This document shows positions 16,395 through 25,136 of a stretch of DNA of 64,000 nt, piece by piece. Position numbers and translations under genes: made by a program. Each line of letters begins with the position of its first letter. The first letter of the stretch is position 1. The notes beneath the pieces were generated by a model. It was given only the letters and a program-made list of their open reading frames with translations, was not told the DNA's origin and did not search any database. The stretch comes from Bacteroidales bacterium (GTDB lineage: Bacteria > Bacteroidota > Bacteroidia > Bacteroidales > JAGOPY01): contig JAGOPY010000011.1 of the NCBI GenBank assembly GCA_017991835.1, positions 54,601 to 118,600 of the forward strand, written 5' to 3'.

Positions 16395-19300
16395 GTCGAC
16401 CCATTCGCCGGTGTTGATTTCAAATGTTTTATCCTGCAATCCGATCCGTGCAGACCCGGGTTCGGGTTTATCAACCCGTATGCGAATACCGGCAGCGGTC
16501 ACCTCACATTCGTACTCGCCGTCGCGGAAGCTGAAGAAAAAGCTTATCTTCCTCCAGTGGGCCGGCAGTTGCGGGTTGAAACGCGGGTAATCTCCATGCA
16601 GGTTCAATCCGGCGAAGGAGACCAATGCTACCCAAACCGTTCCGGTCATAACGCCGGCGTGGATACCTTCGGCAGTTGTTCCGCCCTGGATATCGGCATA
16701 ATCGCTGGTAAGTGCGTCCTGGTAAAGTTCCCAGGCCAGGTTTTTGTTGCCCGTCATGTTAGCCAGTTGAGCATGGACTACCCGGCTGAGGGTGGAACCG
16801 TGGGAGGTCCGGGCCAGGTAGTAGTTTAGATTGCGCATCAGGTAATCATCCGGTAGTTTATAGCTCAGCTTTTCGAGGATTTCACCGACCTCTTCACCGC
16901 TTAGGTTGTAGAAAGTCATCAGCGTATCGGCCTGTTTGGCCACCTTGTATTCGTCGGGCGATTTGCCTTCGGCTTTCAGCAGCCGGTCCATCCGGTAGAT
17001 GTTTTTATATTTCTTGCGATACTCTTCAAAATCAAGTTCCAGCAGGTCGAAATAACCGTCATACTGTGCGATGATCCCTTCGGGAGAGATCACCAGGTTC
17101 AGCCTGGCGGCAATATCGTTCCATCGCTCAATCTCCCCGGTAGCGAGATGAATCTTTGCCATGACCTTTTCTTTTGCCTGCGGGCTCATCCGGTCGAACA
17201 ACACGGCAGCTCTGCCGAACAGCCATGCAACCATCATATTGGTGTAAGCGTTATCTTTCAGCCCTCCTTCATCGGTATCGGCATACTTTTCATGAAACTC
17301 ATCCGGTCCCATGACCTTAATGATCTCATAACGGCCGGTTACGCGGTTCAGCTTGCTTTTCCCCGCCCAGAAACGGCAGATCTCAAATATCAGTTCGGCG
17401 CCGTATTCTTCCATAAATGCCAGGTCACCGGTGATATGGTAGTATTGCCAGGTATTATAAGCAATAGCCAGCGAAACATGGCGCTGAAGCGAGCTGTGGT
17501 CGGGCCCCCACTCCCCGGAAAGAGGGTTAAGGTGGAGTATTTGCGTTTCCTCGCGTCCGCTGCTGCCGCTCTGCCAGGGGAACATAGCGCCCTGGTAACC
17601 ATACTCCTGCGCATATTTCCTGGCTTCGTCCAGCCTTTTATGCCGGTACAGGAGCACTGATTTGACCACATCCCTGAAATGCAGGTTGTAGAAAGGGAGG
17701 ATAAAAAGTTCATCCCAGAAGATATGTCCGCGGTAGGCTTCTCCATGGAGCCCGCGCGCGGGAATCCCTGCATCGATATTCCGGTTAAGGGGTGAAGTGG
17801 TGATCAGGGTATGGTACAGATGGAGTCTCAACAATTTTTGGGCGAGACGGTCGCCGGCGACACGGATATCGATCCGGTCCCAGATCTCTTCCCATTTCCG
17901 GGCCGATTTCTCGAGGACTTCATCGAAGGTCCTGAATTTTTTACAATTTTCGATGGCCGAATCGAGGGGGTCGGTTTCGTCCTGGTCCCTGTTGTGGCAA
18001 AGGGCTACGATCTTCTGTATCCGCAGAGCTTCTCCCTGGGCCAGTTTTTTCGTGAATTCGATCCGGGAGCGGCCGGCGGTATGGTTTTTATGAAAATGTA
18101 CATAGACCCGGTCGTTTCCTTCAAAAACCGTCACCTGTGCCGCGGCTGCGATGACATTTTGCGAACGGGTGGTTTTAACCACCATATACTGGATATTCTC
18201 TTCCGAGCCCAGCAACACCGGTTCGATATGTTTCTGGTTCAACTGGCTGTAGCGCTCCACGCCGGCATTGATATGATCGCCGTACAAACCGGACCGTATA
18301 GTGATTTTAGCGGAATAGTTCAGGGGTGTGACCGTATATTCCTGCGCGGCAAGGTTCGGATTGTCCATGCTGGCTATCCGTCGGGTCCCGATCAGCGTTT
18401 CGCGGCCTGCATCATCTCTCACGACCAGCCTGCGGTAAAGCATGCCGTTGTTGAAATGGAGCGTACGGCGCACTTCAGCGATCCTGGCATTATTCACATC
18501 GAACCACTCCTCATCGTTGATTTTGAAAGTAACAGGGAGCCAGTTGATGACATTAACAAAGTCTTCATTTTCAATATCCTTATCGCCGACTTTGGAGACC
18601 AGCCGGTTATAGATACCGGCCATATAGGTTCCGGGATAGTTATATGGACCTGCGATGGTTTCGGGCATGGCGCCGCGGGTCCCGAAATACCCGTTTCCAA
18701 CTGTAAGCAGCGCTTCACGGGTTTTTTCCCTTTCGGGGATGTAATCGTGGTAAGTTAGCGACCAGTTGTCTTTGAAAAGCCCCTGGCGGAACCAGTCGAC
18801 AATCCCTTCGAGGCCGATATCATCGATATCTTTGACCACGATATCGGCTCCATTAGAATAAAGTTCGTTTTCATTTTCTTCCCGGGCCAGGCCCAGGACG
18901 AGACCGAAATTGCCTTTACGGCCGGCCTGGACACCGCTGACGGCATCTTCGACGACCACAGCACGGTCGTAAGTCACGCCGAGATTATCGGCTGCCACGG
19001 TGAAGATATCGGGCTCCGGTTTGCCTTTCAGTCCCAGTTCGGCCGACACTTCCCCGTCTACCCTGGTTTCGAACATATCAAGCAGTCCGGCAGTTTCCAG
19101 GACCTGGCGGCAGTTTTTGCTGCTGGAAGCCACACCCACGCGGATGCCTTCTTCTTTCAGCCGGCGGATCAGGGCTAATGTCGATTCGTAAACCTGTACG
19201 CCATCCGATTTCAACGCTTCATTGAAGGCGATATTCTTCCGGTTCCCTATCCCGCAAACGGTTTCCTTTTCCGGATCATCTTCCGGGGTTCCGAAGGGGA

Positions 19301-19538
19301 GCTTTATCCCTCTCGATTCGAGGAAAGATTCAACGCCTTTGTATCTCGGTTTTCCGTCGACGTAAGGCAGGTAATCTTCTTTCTGTGTAAATTCCCTGAA
19401 AGGTTCGCCATATTTTATTTCCCTCTCCCGGAGATAACCGTCGAACATCTTTTTCCAGGCGGCGCTGTGCACCAGCGCTGTTTTGGTGATCACCCCATCG
19501 AGGTCAAAAATAACCGCATCAAAAGATTGCATATCCAT
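16383..19538 (-). CDS. Fused beta-phosphoglucomutase / GH65 disaccharide phosphorylase
   Basis: A 1051-residue cytoplasmic fusion. Residues 1-about 245 form a HAD-family beta-phosphoglucomutase with the nucleophile motif FDLDG (Asp12, Asp14), 'VASSSK' and VVEDAVSGVQAG. Residues from about 258 onward form a GH65 phosphorylase with GPDEFHE, in which Glu747 is the expected catalytic acid. The phosphorylase would release beta-glucose 1-phosphate from an alpha-disaccharide, and the mutase would convert it to glucose 6-phosphate, so the intermediate is channelled. Maltose is the likeliest substrate from the context, but GH65 also covers trehalose and kojibiose. It lies 28 bases after the trehalose-synthase-like gene in the same direction. 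The stop codon lies inside a tandem array. Confidence 0.92.
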   Translation of the reverse strand: MDMQSFDAVIFDLDGVITKTALVHSAAWKKMFDGYLREREIKYGEPFREFTQKEDYLPYVDGKPRYKGVESFLESRGIKLPFGTPEDDPEKETVCGIGNRKNIAFNEALKSDGVQVYESTLALIRRLKEEGIRVGVASSSKNCRQVLETAGLLDMFETRVDGEVSAELGLKGKPEPDIFTVAADNLGVTYDRAVVVEDAVSGVQAGRKGNFGLVLGLAREENENELYSNGADIVVKDIDDIGLEGIVDWFRQGLFKDNWSLTYHDYIPEREKTREALLTVGNGYFGTRGAMPETIAGPYNYPGTYMAGIYNRLVSKVGDKDIENEDFVNVINWLPVTFKINDEEWFDVNNARIAEVRRTLHFNNGMLYRRLVVRDDAGRETLIGTRRIASMDNPNLAAQEYTVTPLNYSAKITIRSGLYGDHINAGVERYSQLNQKHIEPVLLGSEENIQYMVVKTTRSQNVIAAAAQVTVFEGNDRVYVHFHKNHTAGRSRIEFTKKLAQGEALRIQKIVALCHNRDQDETDPLDSAIENCKKFRTFDEVLEKSARKWEEIWDRIDIRVAGDRLAQKLLRLHLYHTLITTSPLNRNIDAGIPARGLHGEAYRGHIFWDELFILPFYNLHFRDVVKSVLLYRHKRLDEARKYAQEYGYQGAMFPWQSGSSGREETQILHLNPLSGEWGPDHSSLQRHVSLAIAYNTWQYYHITGDLAFMEEYGAELIFEICRFWAGKSKLNRVTGRYEIIKVMGPDEFHEKYADTDEGGLKDNAYTNMMVAWLFGRAAVLFDRMSPQAKEKVMAKIHLATGEIERWNDIAARLNLVISPEGIIAQYDGYFDLLELDFEEYRKKYKNIYRMDRLLKAEGKSPDEYKVAKQADTLMTFYNLSGEEVGEILEKLSYKLPDDYLMRNLNYYLARTSHGSTLSRVVHAQLANMTGNKNLAWELYQDALTSDYADIQGGTTAEGIHAGVMTGTVWVALVSFAGLNLHGDYPRFNPQLPAHWRKISFFFSFRDGEYECEVTAAGIRIRVDKPEPGSARIGLQDKTFEINTGEWVDLEI

Positions 19539-19566
19539 CTCTAAATATTCCTCTTCTTAAAATAAT

Positions 19567-21279
19567 TTACAAAGTCAACCAATGATATCCGAAACCGCTT
19601 ATTTCCATCAAGTCTCCGTTCCTTACCGGATCAGGCCCGAGGATTGTCTTTCCACCGGGAAACTCCCATTTAACCGGAACAGTATTCCCTGAAAGGTTAT
19701 GGATGACCAGTACCCTTTTACCATCCAGGGAACGGATGTAAGCCATCACACTTGCGGCAGGGTTACCGTCACCTGACCGCAGATGAACCCACTCCATCGA
19801 TCCTCTTCCGAAAACCGCCAGTGAATTCCGGGCATGGAGCATCTGCCGGATTTGTGAGAAAACTGCGGATTCAAAGGTGCTGTCGTCAGCCAGTGCATTT
19901 TCCACCCTTTTCCAGTCGATCTTACCCCTGACCAGGAACCGTGTGTCGTCTTTCCCGACACTTATTTTCATCTCGTTGTAGTATTCTTCGTCATTGAACT
20001 TTCCGAACTCATCGCCGTAATAGATTACGGGTGTTCCGGGCAATGTCAGCATAATGGAAAAGATCATCCCGATTTTTTTGGGATTTCGTTCCATCAATTC
20101 CGAAAGCCGGGCTGATATGCCCTGTCCGCGACGAAAATCCCATTGTGGTTTTCGGCAATAGTGATCATGGATATATTTCCGGTCTTCTTCGGTCACGTAG
20201 ACCAGTTCCAGGCTCAGTTCATCGTGGCAGCGCAGGAAAGTAAACCATTGGGCGCTTCCGGGAATTTCGGGTGTGACGGCGGTACTCAGCGTGTGCATGA
20301 CCGGCTGGCTGCTGCCCATAGCCACTGCCTTAAAGATCTGCGGCATAAGCGGGAAATGATAACCGGCATTGCATTCATCCCCATCGCCGAAGTATTTCAC
20401 GACCTCCCAGGGTTTCTGGCATGCTTCGGCTAAAAGAAGCGTATTGGGGCGGGCATGATCGATCACGGCCCGGAAGAATTTCACAATGTTGTGCGTATTC
20501 GGATGGTTCTCGCAGGGGGTTCCCTCTTCTTTCCAGATGTACGGGATCGCATCAGCCCGGAAACCGTCGACGCCACGTTCCAGCCAGAACAGCAGGTTTC
20601 TTGACATCTCCGCCAGCACCTCCGGATTACGGTAGTTCAGGTCGGGCTGGAAGTCGAAAAACCGGTGAAAATAATATTCATCTCCCTCTTTTTTCCAGTT
20701 ACTCTCCTCGATACCGTAAAAAATGATACGGGCGCCGGCATATTCTTCACCGGTCGGGCTCCAGATAAAGTAATCACGGTAAGGATTATCTTTGGATTTA
20801 ATCGCTTCCCTGAACCAGGGGTGCTGGTCGGAGACATGGTTTGTCGCGATGTCGAAGATAACTTTCATTCCTCTTCGGTGCGCCTCATCCAGGAAATCCC
20901 TGAAAATCCGGTCAAGGTCGTCATCGGTCGCTTTTTCACCCAGACCCGACAGATCTTTCCTGATTTTACGGTAGTGGCTGATATCAAATCCTGCGTCGCG
21001 CATGGGCGAATCGAGAATTGGCAGGAGCCACAGGCAGTTAACCCCCAAATCCTGCAGGTATTCCAGCCGACCTGTCAAACCCTTGAAATCGCTGCTGAAC
21101 AGATCGACGTAAAGCGAATATACGACAGCGTTTTTATACCATTCTTCTTCCAGTGGAGGGATGGCTGTTTTTCCTGAAAAGGACACGATCTCGCCAGTCA
21201 AGGCATCCAGTTTGTCCGTCGGATGTTCCGGGTATAATATATTCCAGATCCGGTAAAGATCAGAAAATCTATCTTTCAT
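19567..21279 (-). CDS. GH13 trehalose-synthase-like enzyme
   Basis: About 570 residues, no signal peptide, so cytoplasmic. The (beta/alpha)8 amylase domain begins WYKNAVVYSLYVDLF. Catalytic residues are Asp243 (GFRADAIPY), Glu285 (LLAEACQKP) and Asp353 (FLRCHDELSLELV). The last motif and the overall layout resemble trehalose synthase (GH13_16), which interconverts maltose and trehalose; hydrolysis or transfer on other alpha-glucosides is possible. A C-terminal beta-domain ends 'GFGYHWLTL'. The ATG at 21279 is preferred over a TTG at 21285. Probably co-transcribed with the GH65 fusion from a -7 box at 21347-21354. Confidence 0.85.
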   Translation of the reverse strand: MKDRFSDLYRIWNILYPEHPTDKLDALTGEIVSFSGKTAIPPLEEEWYKNAVVYSLYVDLFSSDFKGLTGRLEYLQDLGVNCLWLLPILDSPMRDAGFDISHYRKIRKDLSGLGEKATDDDLDRIFRDFLDEAHRRGMKVIFDIATNHVSDQHPWFREAIKSKDNPYRDYFIWSPTGEEYAGARIIFYGIEESNWKKEGDEYYFHRFFDFQPDLNYRNPEVLAEMSRNLLFWLERGVDGFRADAIPYIWKEEGTPCENHPNTHNIVKFFRAVIDHARPNTLLLAEACQKPWEVVKYFGDGDECNAGYHFPLMPQIFKAVAMGSSQPVMHTLSTAVTPEIPGSAQWFTFLRCHDELSLELVYVTEEDRKYIHDHYCRKPQWDFRRGQGISARLSELMERNPKKIGMIFSIMLTLPGTPVIYYGDEFGKFNDEEYYNEMKISVGKDDTRFLVRGKIDWKRVENALADDSTFESAVFSQIRQMLHARNSLAVFGRGSMEWVHLRSGDGNPAASVMAYIRSLDGKRVLVIHNLSGNTVPVKWEFPGGKTILGPDPVRNGDLMEISGFGYHWLTL

Positions 21280-21346
21280 GCACAATCGGTAAAATTGCTG
21301 ATAACCAAATAAATCCAGAAAAATAAAAACCGGATTAATTGTCCGG

Positions 21347-21354
21347 CAAAAGTA
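21347..21354 (-). promoter_or_regulatory. -7 box for the GH13-GH65 operon
   Basis: TACTTTTG on the minus strand, 67 bases before the ATG at 21279. The -33 partner is not clear. Confidence 0.45.
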
Positions 21355-21396
21355 TAAATTTATCCATTGTGATTTTAAAATGCAAACCTCAAAAAC

Positions 21397-21430
21397 AAAA
21401 AAGCCCCGGACTAACGTTCAGGGCTTTTTT
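21397..21430. terminator. Bidirectional terminator-like hairpin in a divergent spacer
   Basis: A 10-bp stem AAAAAAGCCC / GGGCTTTTTT with an inner GGAC/GTTC pairing and flanking A and T runs. It lies between two divergent genes, where no gene end is expected, so it may end an unannotated small RNA or act in a leader. The remaining 21431-21637 sequence shows no clear gene. Confidence 0.6.
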
Positions 21431-21637
21431 CAGACAGGGAAGTTTCTCGGCTATTATTGGCTGACTCTAACAGCAACCCGTCTTGGAACGATCCGGCCGG
21501 TTCAAATTCCGAATGTAAGTTTACTATAATAATCCGGGATATTTTCAGGATTTAACGATTACTTATGAATAGGTCACTGTTGAAAAATGATCCGGTTAAT
21601 TTTCCGTAACTTCGCGGCCGCTAAGATAAAAATCCTT

Positions 21638-23488
21638 ATGAAGGCAACCCTTATCAGAATATTATCGGCAATTATATTGGCAATTCCTTTGGTGGGATTT
21701 GGCCAGGCGGAGATAAAAAGGATCGATCCGCCGTTCTGGTGGACCGGCATGGCAGAGAACAGGCTTCAGCTCATGGTTTATGGCGAAGGGTTGGGCCAGG
21801 TGCAACCGGCTCTCAGCTATCCGGGTGTGAAAATGACAGGTTATTCCGCGCTTGAGAACCCCAATTACCTGGTTATCGATCTGGATATCTCGGAAAATGC
21901 ACGACCCGGAAAAGTGCCAATCAGTTTTCAGTACCAGCGTGAGCTGTTGTTTGTGCTGGATTATGAACTGAGGGCCCGGACGTCAGGATCGGCTGTGCGC
22001 AAAGGTTTTGGAAAGGAAGACGTGATCTACCTGATCATGCCCGATCGCTTTTCCAATGGCGATCCGGCCAACGACACGATAAGCGGGATGTTCGAACCGG
22101 CCAGTCCTGCCAATCCCGACGGGCGGCACGGGGGCGATCTCAAAGGGATTACCGATCTGCTTCCCTACCTGGCCGACCTGGGTGTAACTGCCCTCTGGCT
22201 GAACCCCGTGCTTGAAAATAACCAGCCTGCCTATTCTTACCACGGATATGCCATTACCGATTTTTACCGGGTCGACCCAAGGTTCGGGTCGAATGAAGAT
22301 TATCTTGAATTTGTCGGAAAAGCTCATCAGGAGGGACTGAAAGTCATCATGGACATGGTGTTCAATCATTGCGGAAGCAACCATCTCTGGATTCAGGATT
22401 TGCCTTCGCATGACTGGATCCATCAATTTCCGGAATACACCCGGTCCAATTTCAGGGCGGAGACCGTTATGGACCCGTATGCTTCCGAATTCGACCGGAC
22501 GAAAATGATGACAGGTTGGTTCGACAAGCCGATGCCTGACCTCAACCAGCACAATGAGTATCTGGCCAATTATCTGATACAGAACAGCATATGGTGGATT
22601 GAATATGCCGGTCTTGATGGGATCAGGATGGATACTTATCCCTATTCTTACAAAGATTTCATGACACGCTGGATGGAGAGGATTAACAAGGAATATCCCG
22701 GGTTCAGCGTAGTTGGCGAGACGTGGCTTCAGAAAGAGGCCCATACGGCTTACTGGCAATCGGGTTCAGCTGCTGGCGCCGGAGCCGTTACCCACCTGGA
22801 CCATGTCACCGACTTTCCGCTGCAGTATGCAATAAAAGACGCATTCACCGGGGAGGAAGGGTGGACCAGCGGGCTTGCCCGGATTTACTATGTGCTTTCG
22901 CAGGATTACCTTTACGCGGATCCGTTCGGTAATGTTATTTTCGTTGATAACCATGACCTTACGCGGTTTTATTCGAGCATCGGCGAAAGTTTCGCCAAAT
23001 TCAGGATGGCTATGGCTATTTTACTGACAACGCGTGGCATCCCGATGATTTATTACGGAACGGAATACCTGATGACGGGTGAAGAGCCGAAGGGTCACGG
23101 GTATATACGGGAGAATTTCCCGGGAGGGAAGTGGCAGTCGGTTGTCGGCAGTTTGCAGTCGGTAGTCGGAGGTGAGGAATTAGGGATTGAGTTTTTAAAA
23201 GGATTGCTGAGTTGGAGGAAGACCTCGGAGGTGGTGCGCAACGGAAAGCTGATGCAGTTTGTGCCGGACAACAGCATCTATGTCTATTTCCGGTATAATG
23301 CAACAGAATCCGTTATGGTCATCATCAATAAAAACACAACGGATAAAGCACTGAAATTAAACAGGTTTCAGGAGAGGCTGGAGAAATATTCCCGGGGTAA
23401 GGATATCATTACCGGTCAGGAATATCTATTGGGCGAAGATCTTTCCATTCCGCCGGAAACGGTTTTAATCCTGGAACTATCCCATTAA
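21638..23488 (+). CDS. Periplasmic GH13 neopullulanase/cyclomaltodextrinase-like enzyme
   Basis: About 616 residues with a signal peptide (MKATLIRILSAIILAIPLVGFGQ). An N-terminal Ig-like domain (about residues 25-115, starting IKRIDPPFWWTGM) precedes the GH13 barrel (IYLIMPDRFSNGDPAND), the SusA/neopullulanase-type layout. Catalytic residues are Asp332 (GIRMDTYPY), Glu361 (VVGETW) and Asp440 (VDNHDLTR). It would cut alpha-1,4 or alpha-1,6 glucans, producing maltose. Residues 500-512 (QSVVGSLQSVVGG) are an in-frame 7-nt tandem array that replaces the usual loop before LLSWRK. It runs divergent from the trehalose-synthase-like gene. Confidence 0.92.
   Translation: MKATLIRILSAIILAIPLVGFGQAEIKRIDPPFWWTGMAENRLQLMVYGEGLGQVQPALSYPGVKMTGYSALENPNYLVIDLDISENARPGKVPISFQYQRELLFVLDYELRARTSGSAVRKGFGKEDVIYLIMPDRFSNGDPANDTISGMFEPASPANPDGRHGGDLKGITDLLPYLADLGVTALWLNPVLENNQPAYSYHGYAITDFYRVDPRFGSNEDYLEFVGKAHQEGLKVIMDMVFNHCGSNHLWIQDLPSHDWIHQFPEYTRSNFRAETVMDPYASEFDRTKMMTGWFDKPMPDLNQHNEYLANYLIQNSIWWIEYAGLDGIRMDTYPYSYKDFMTRWMERINKEYPGFSVVGETWLQKEAHTAYWQSGSAAGAGAVTHLDHVTDFPLQYAIKDAFTGEEGWTSGLARIYYVLSQDYLYADPFGNVIFVDNHDLTRFYSSIGESFAKFRMAMAILLTTRGIPMIYYGTEYLMTGEEPKGHGYIRENFPGGKWQSVVGSLQSVVGGEELGIEFLKGLLSWRKTSEVVRNGKLMQFVPDNSIYVYFRYNATESVMVIINKNTTDKALKLNRFQERLEKYSRGKDIITGQEYLLGEDLSIPPETVLILELSH
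23133..23167 (+). repeat. In-frame heptanucleotide array in the GH13 gene
   Basis: Five 7-nt units (GGCAGTC, GGTTGTC, GGCAGTT, TGCAGTC, GGTAGTC) that encode the QSVVGSLQSVVGG loop. The unit style matches arrays seen between genes. Confidence 0.85.
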
Positions 23489-23526
23489 ATGAAAAATGAA
23501 AAACGTACAATGCAAAACGGAACATG

Positions 23527-25020
23527 TCAATGTCCGATGCTCAGTGCGTGCATTCCCCATCCCTGCAAAATGATATAGAGGCCGGGATCGTTCATCTCTT
23601 CCCCGTCGCGGCGGTATAATTCACCGGAAGTAACATCGAACAGTTGGTAAGTTTTACCCGGGAGCCAGGGATAGCCCGATTTCAGGTGTGCCTGGGATGG
23701 ATCATCGCTGAGGTTAACAACAATGATAAGGTTTTCATGTTCCCCGGTCCATTCCCATGCCAGCATATTCTGGCACGTCTGGTTATCGTGCCATCCGGAA
23801 AGTTCACAGGGCGCCCAGGTTCCGTATCTGACCTCGTGGTACTTCAGGATTTTCAGGAGCAAGAGGTAAAATCTGTTAAGGGGTTCATTTATTGGCTCCT
23901 TCTGCCTCCTGGACAGGAAAACGGGAACCTTAACGATTCTTCCCTCCAGCTGGCCGTCGTGGAAAAGCCTGGCCCCGGGAAGGGTCAGGGAAGCCAGTGC
24001 CAGGGCCATATTTTTTGCCGGGTGGAACAGAGAGGCAGCCCTGGGCTCGTCATGATTTTCCAGGAACCGGAGCAGTTTACCTTCGTAAAGGGTCATCCCT
24101 TCCAGGTGTTGCCGGGCTTTTTCAGGGCCCTCTTTCAGGTCATCGTAATATCTCTTGTCGTAACAATAATCAAATCCCTGGTTAAAAAGCGCCGCTTCCA
24201 TATCCCAGTATACCTCTGCAATAAAAACAAATTCGGGATGTTTTTTCCGGATAGCCGGTATAACATGTTTCCAAAAGTCGGTTCCCGGGGCCGGGCCTGC
24301 TTTATCTCCCCATGTTTTCGAAAATATGTCATTCATGACCAGCATGGCCATGTCGCACCGGATGCCGTCGCACTGAGAAGCAACGTGATCGAGTGTTTTA
24401 ACGAGTTCGTCACGCAGGCCCCGGTTAAATACATTCAATTGCAGAACATCAGGCCAAGGAGGATAATAGGGATCGCGGGCCCTTGCCATGATGTGATTTC
24501 CTGCCTTCAGAAATGCTTCCGGATGTTCTGCCAGGTCCTGTTCGCTGCCATTGATGAAAAAACCCGGATTTTTGACCGTCCAGGGATGGTCGGGGGCCAC
24601 ATGGTTCGGAACAAAGTCGAGGATAAGCCTGATGCCGCGGTCGGCCAGCTCTTTCCTCGCTTTGGCAAGCCCTTTTTCCCCGCCGATCTTCTTATCCGCC
24701 TGGTAATCCATGATGCAATAAGGTGAGCCGGAAATGTCATCATCCGTGAGGTCGGGAAGAGCATTCCGGAGATCATTCATGATCCCTTCATTGTTTTTTG
24801 CAATTTCCAGCCCTGCCGGGCTTCTTTTCCAGACACCCATCAGCCAGACCGTATCAATTCCCGTCGCCGCCAGGTTGTCGTATTCTTTTGCCGGTACATT
24901 GCCCAGGTTAATCTTTTTCCTGTATTTTTCCCCCAGTTCCCGGAGCCAGACCCATGTGTTAATCTCATAAATAACAGGGTTTTCGGGGATGGCTCTTATA
25001 TTATTCTTTTTCTTTTTCAT
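23527..25020 (-). CDS. Cytoplasmic GH13 alpha-amylase-family enzyme
   Basis: A 497-residue protein without a signal peptide, starting with a Lys/Asn-rich tail and then NPVIYEINTWVWLREL. The barrel carries Asp223 (GIRCDMAML), Glu269 (FIAEVYWD) and Asp324 (LENHDEPR) as the expected catalytic set, and region I is LDFVPNHVA. The C-terminal beta-domain ends in 'GWGMHALSIGH'. I do not recognise a precise subfamily; it may hydrolyse or transfer glucosyl units from imported maltodextrins. It converges on the neopullulanase-like gene and is divergent from the next GH13 gene. Confidence 0.85.
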   Translation of the reverse strand: MKKKKNNIRAIPENPVIYEINTWVWLRELGEKYRKKINLGNVPAKEYDNLAATGIDTVWLMGVWKRSPAGLEIAKNNEGIMNDLRNALPDLTDDDISGSPYCIMDYQADKKIGGEKGLAKARKELADRGIRLILDFVPNHVAPDHPWTVKNPGFFINGSEQDLAEHPEAFLKAGNHIMARARDPYYPPWPDVLQLNVFNRGLRDELVKTLDHVASQCDGIRCDMAMLVMNDIFSKTWGDKAGPAPGTDFWKHVIPAIRKKHPEFVFIAEVYWDMEAALFNQGFDYCYDKRYYDDLKEGPEKARQHLEGMTLYEGKLLRFLENHDEPRAASLFHPAKNMALALASLTLPGARLFHDGQLEGRIVKVPVFLSRRQKEPINEPLNRFYLLLLKILKYHEVRYGTWAPCELSGWHDNQTCQNMLAWEWTGEHENLIIVVNLSDDPSQAHLKSGYPWLPGKTYQLFDVTSGELYRRDGEEMNDPGLYIILQGWGMHALSIGH

Positions 25021-25136
25021 TGTGTTGGGATTAATGGAAACTTCATTTCTTCATTAGTAACGCAAGTAAGACCCTATAAAAGTATAATTTTTTTTAGTTT
25101 TTCTTTACGATATTTGCAATCCCAAATGCTTTTCCC

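Noticed and set aside
21431..21520. A tRNA-like sequence ending CCGGCCGGTTCAAATTCCG
   Set aside because: The T-loop and a GCTG/CAGC arm look suggestive, but the acceptor ends do not pair, the T-stem pairs at only three of five positions, and the anticodon loop lacks U33.
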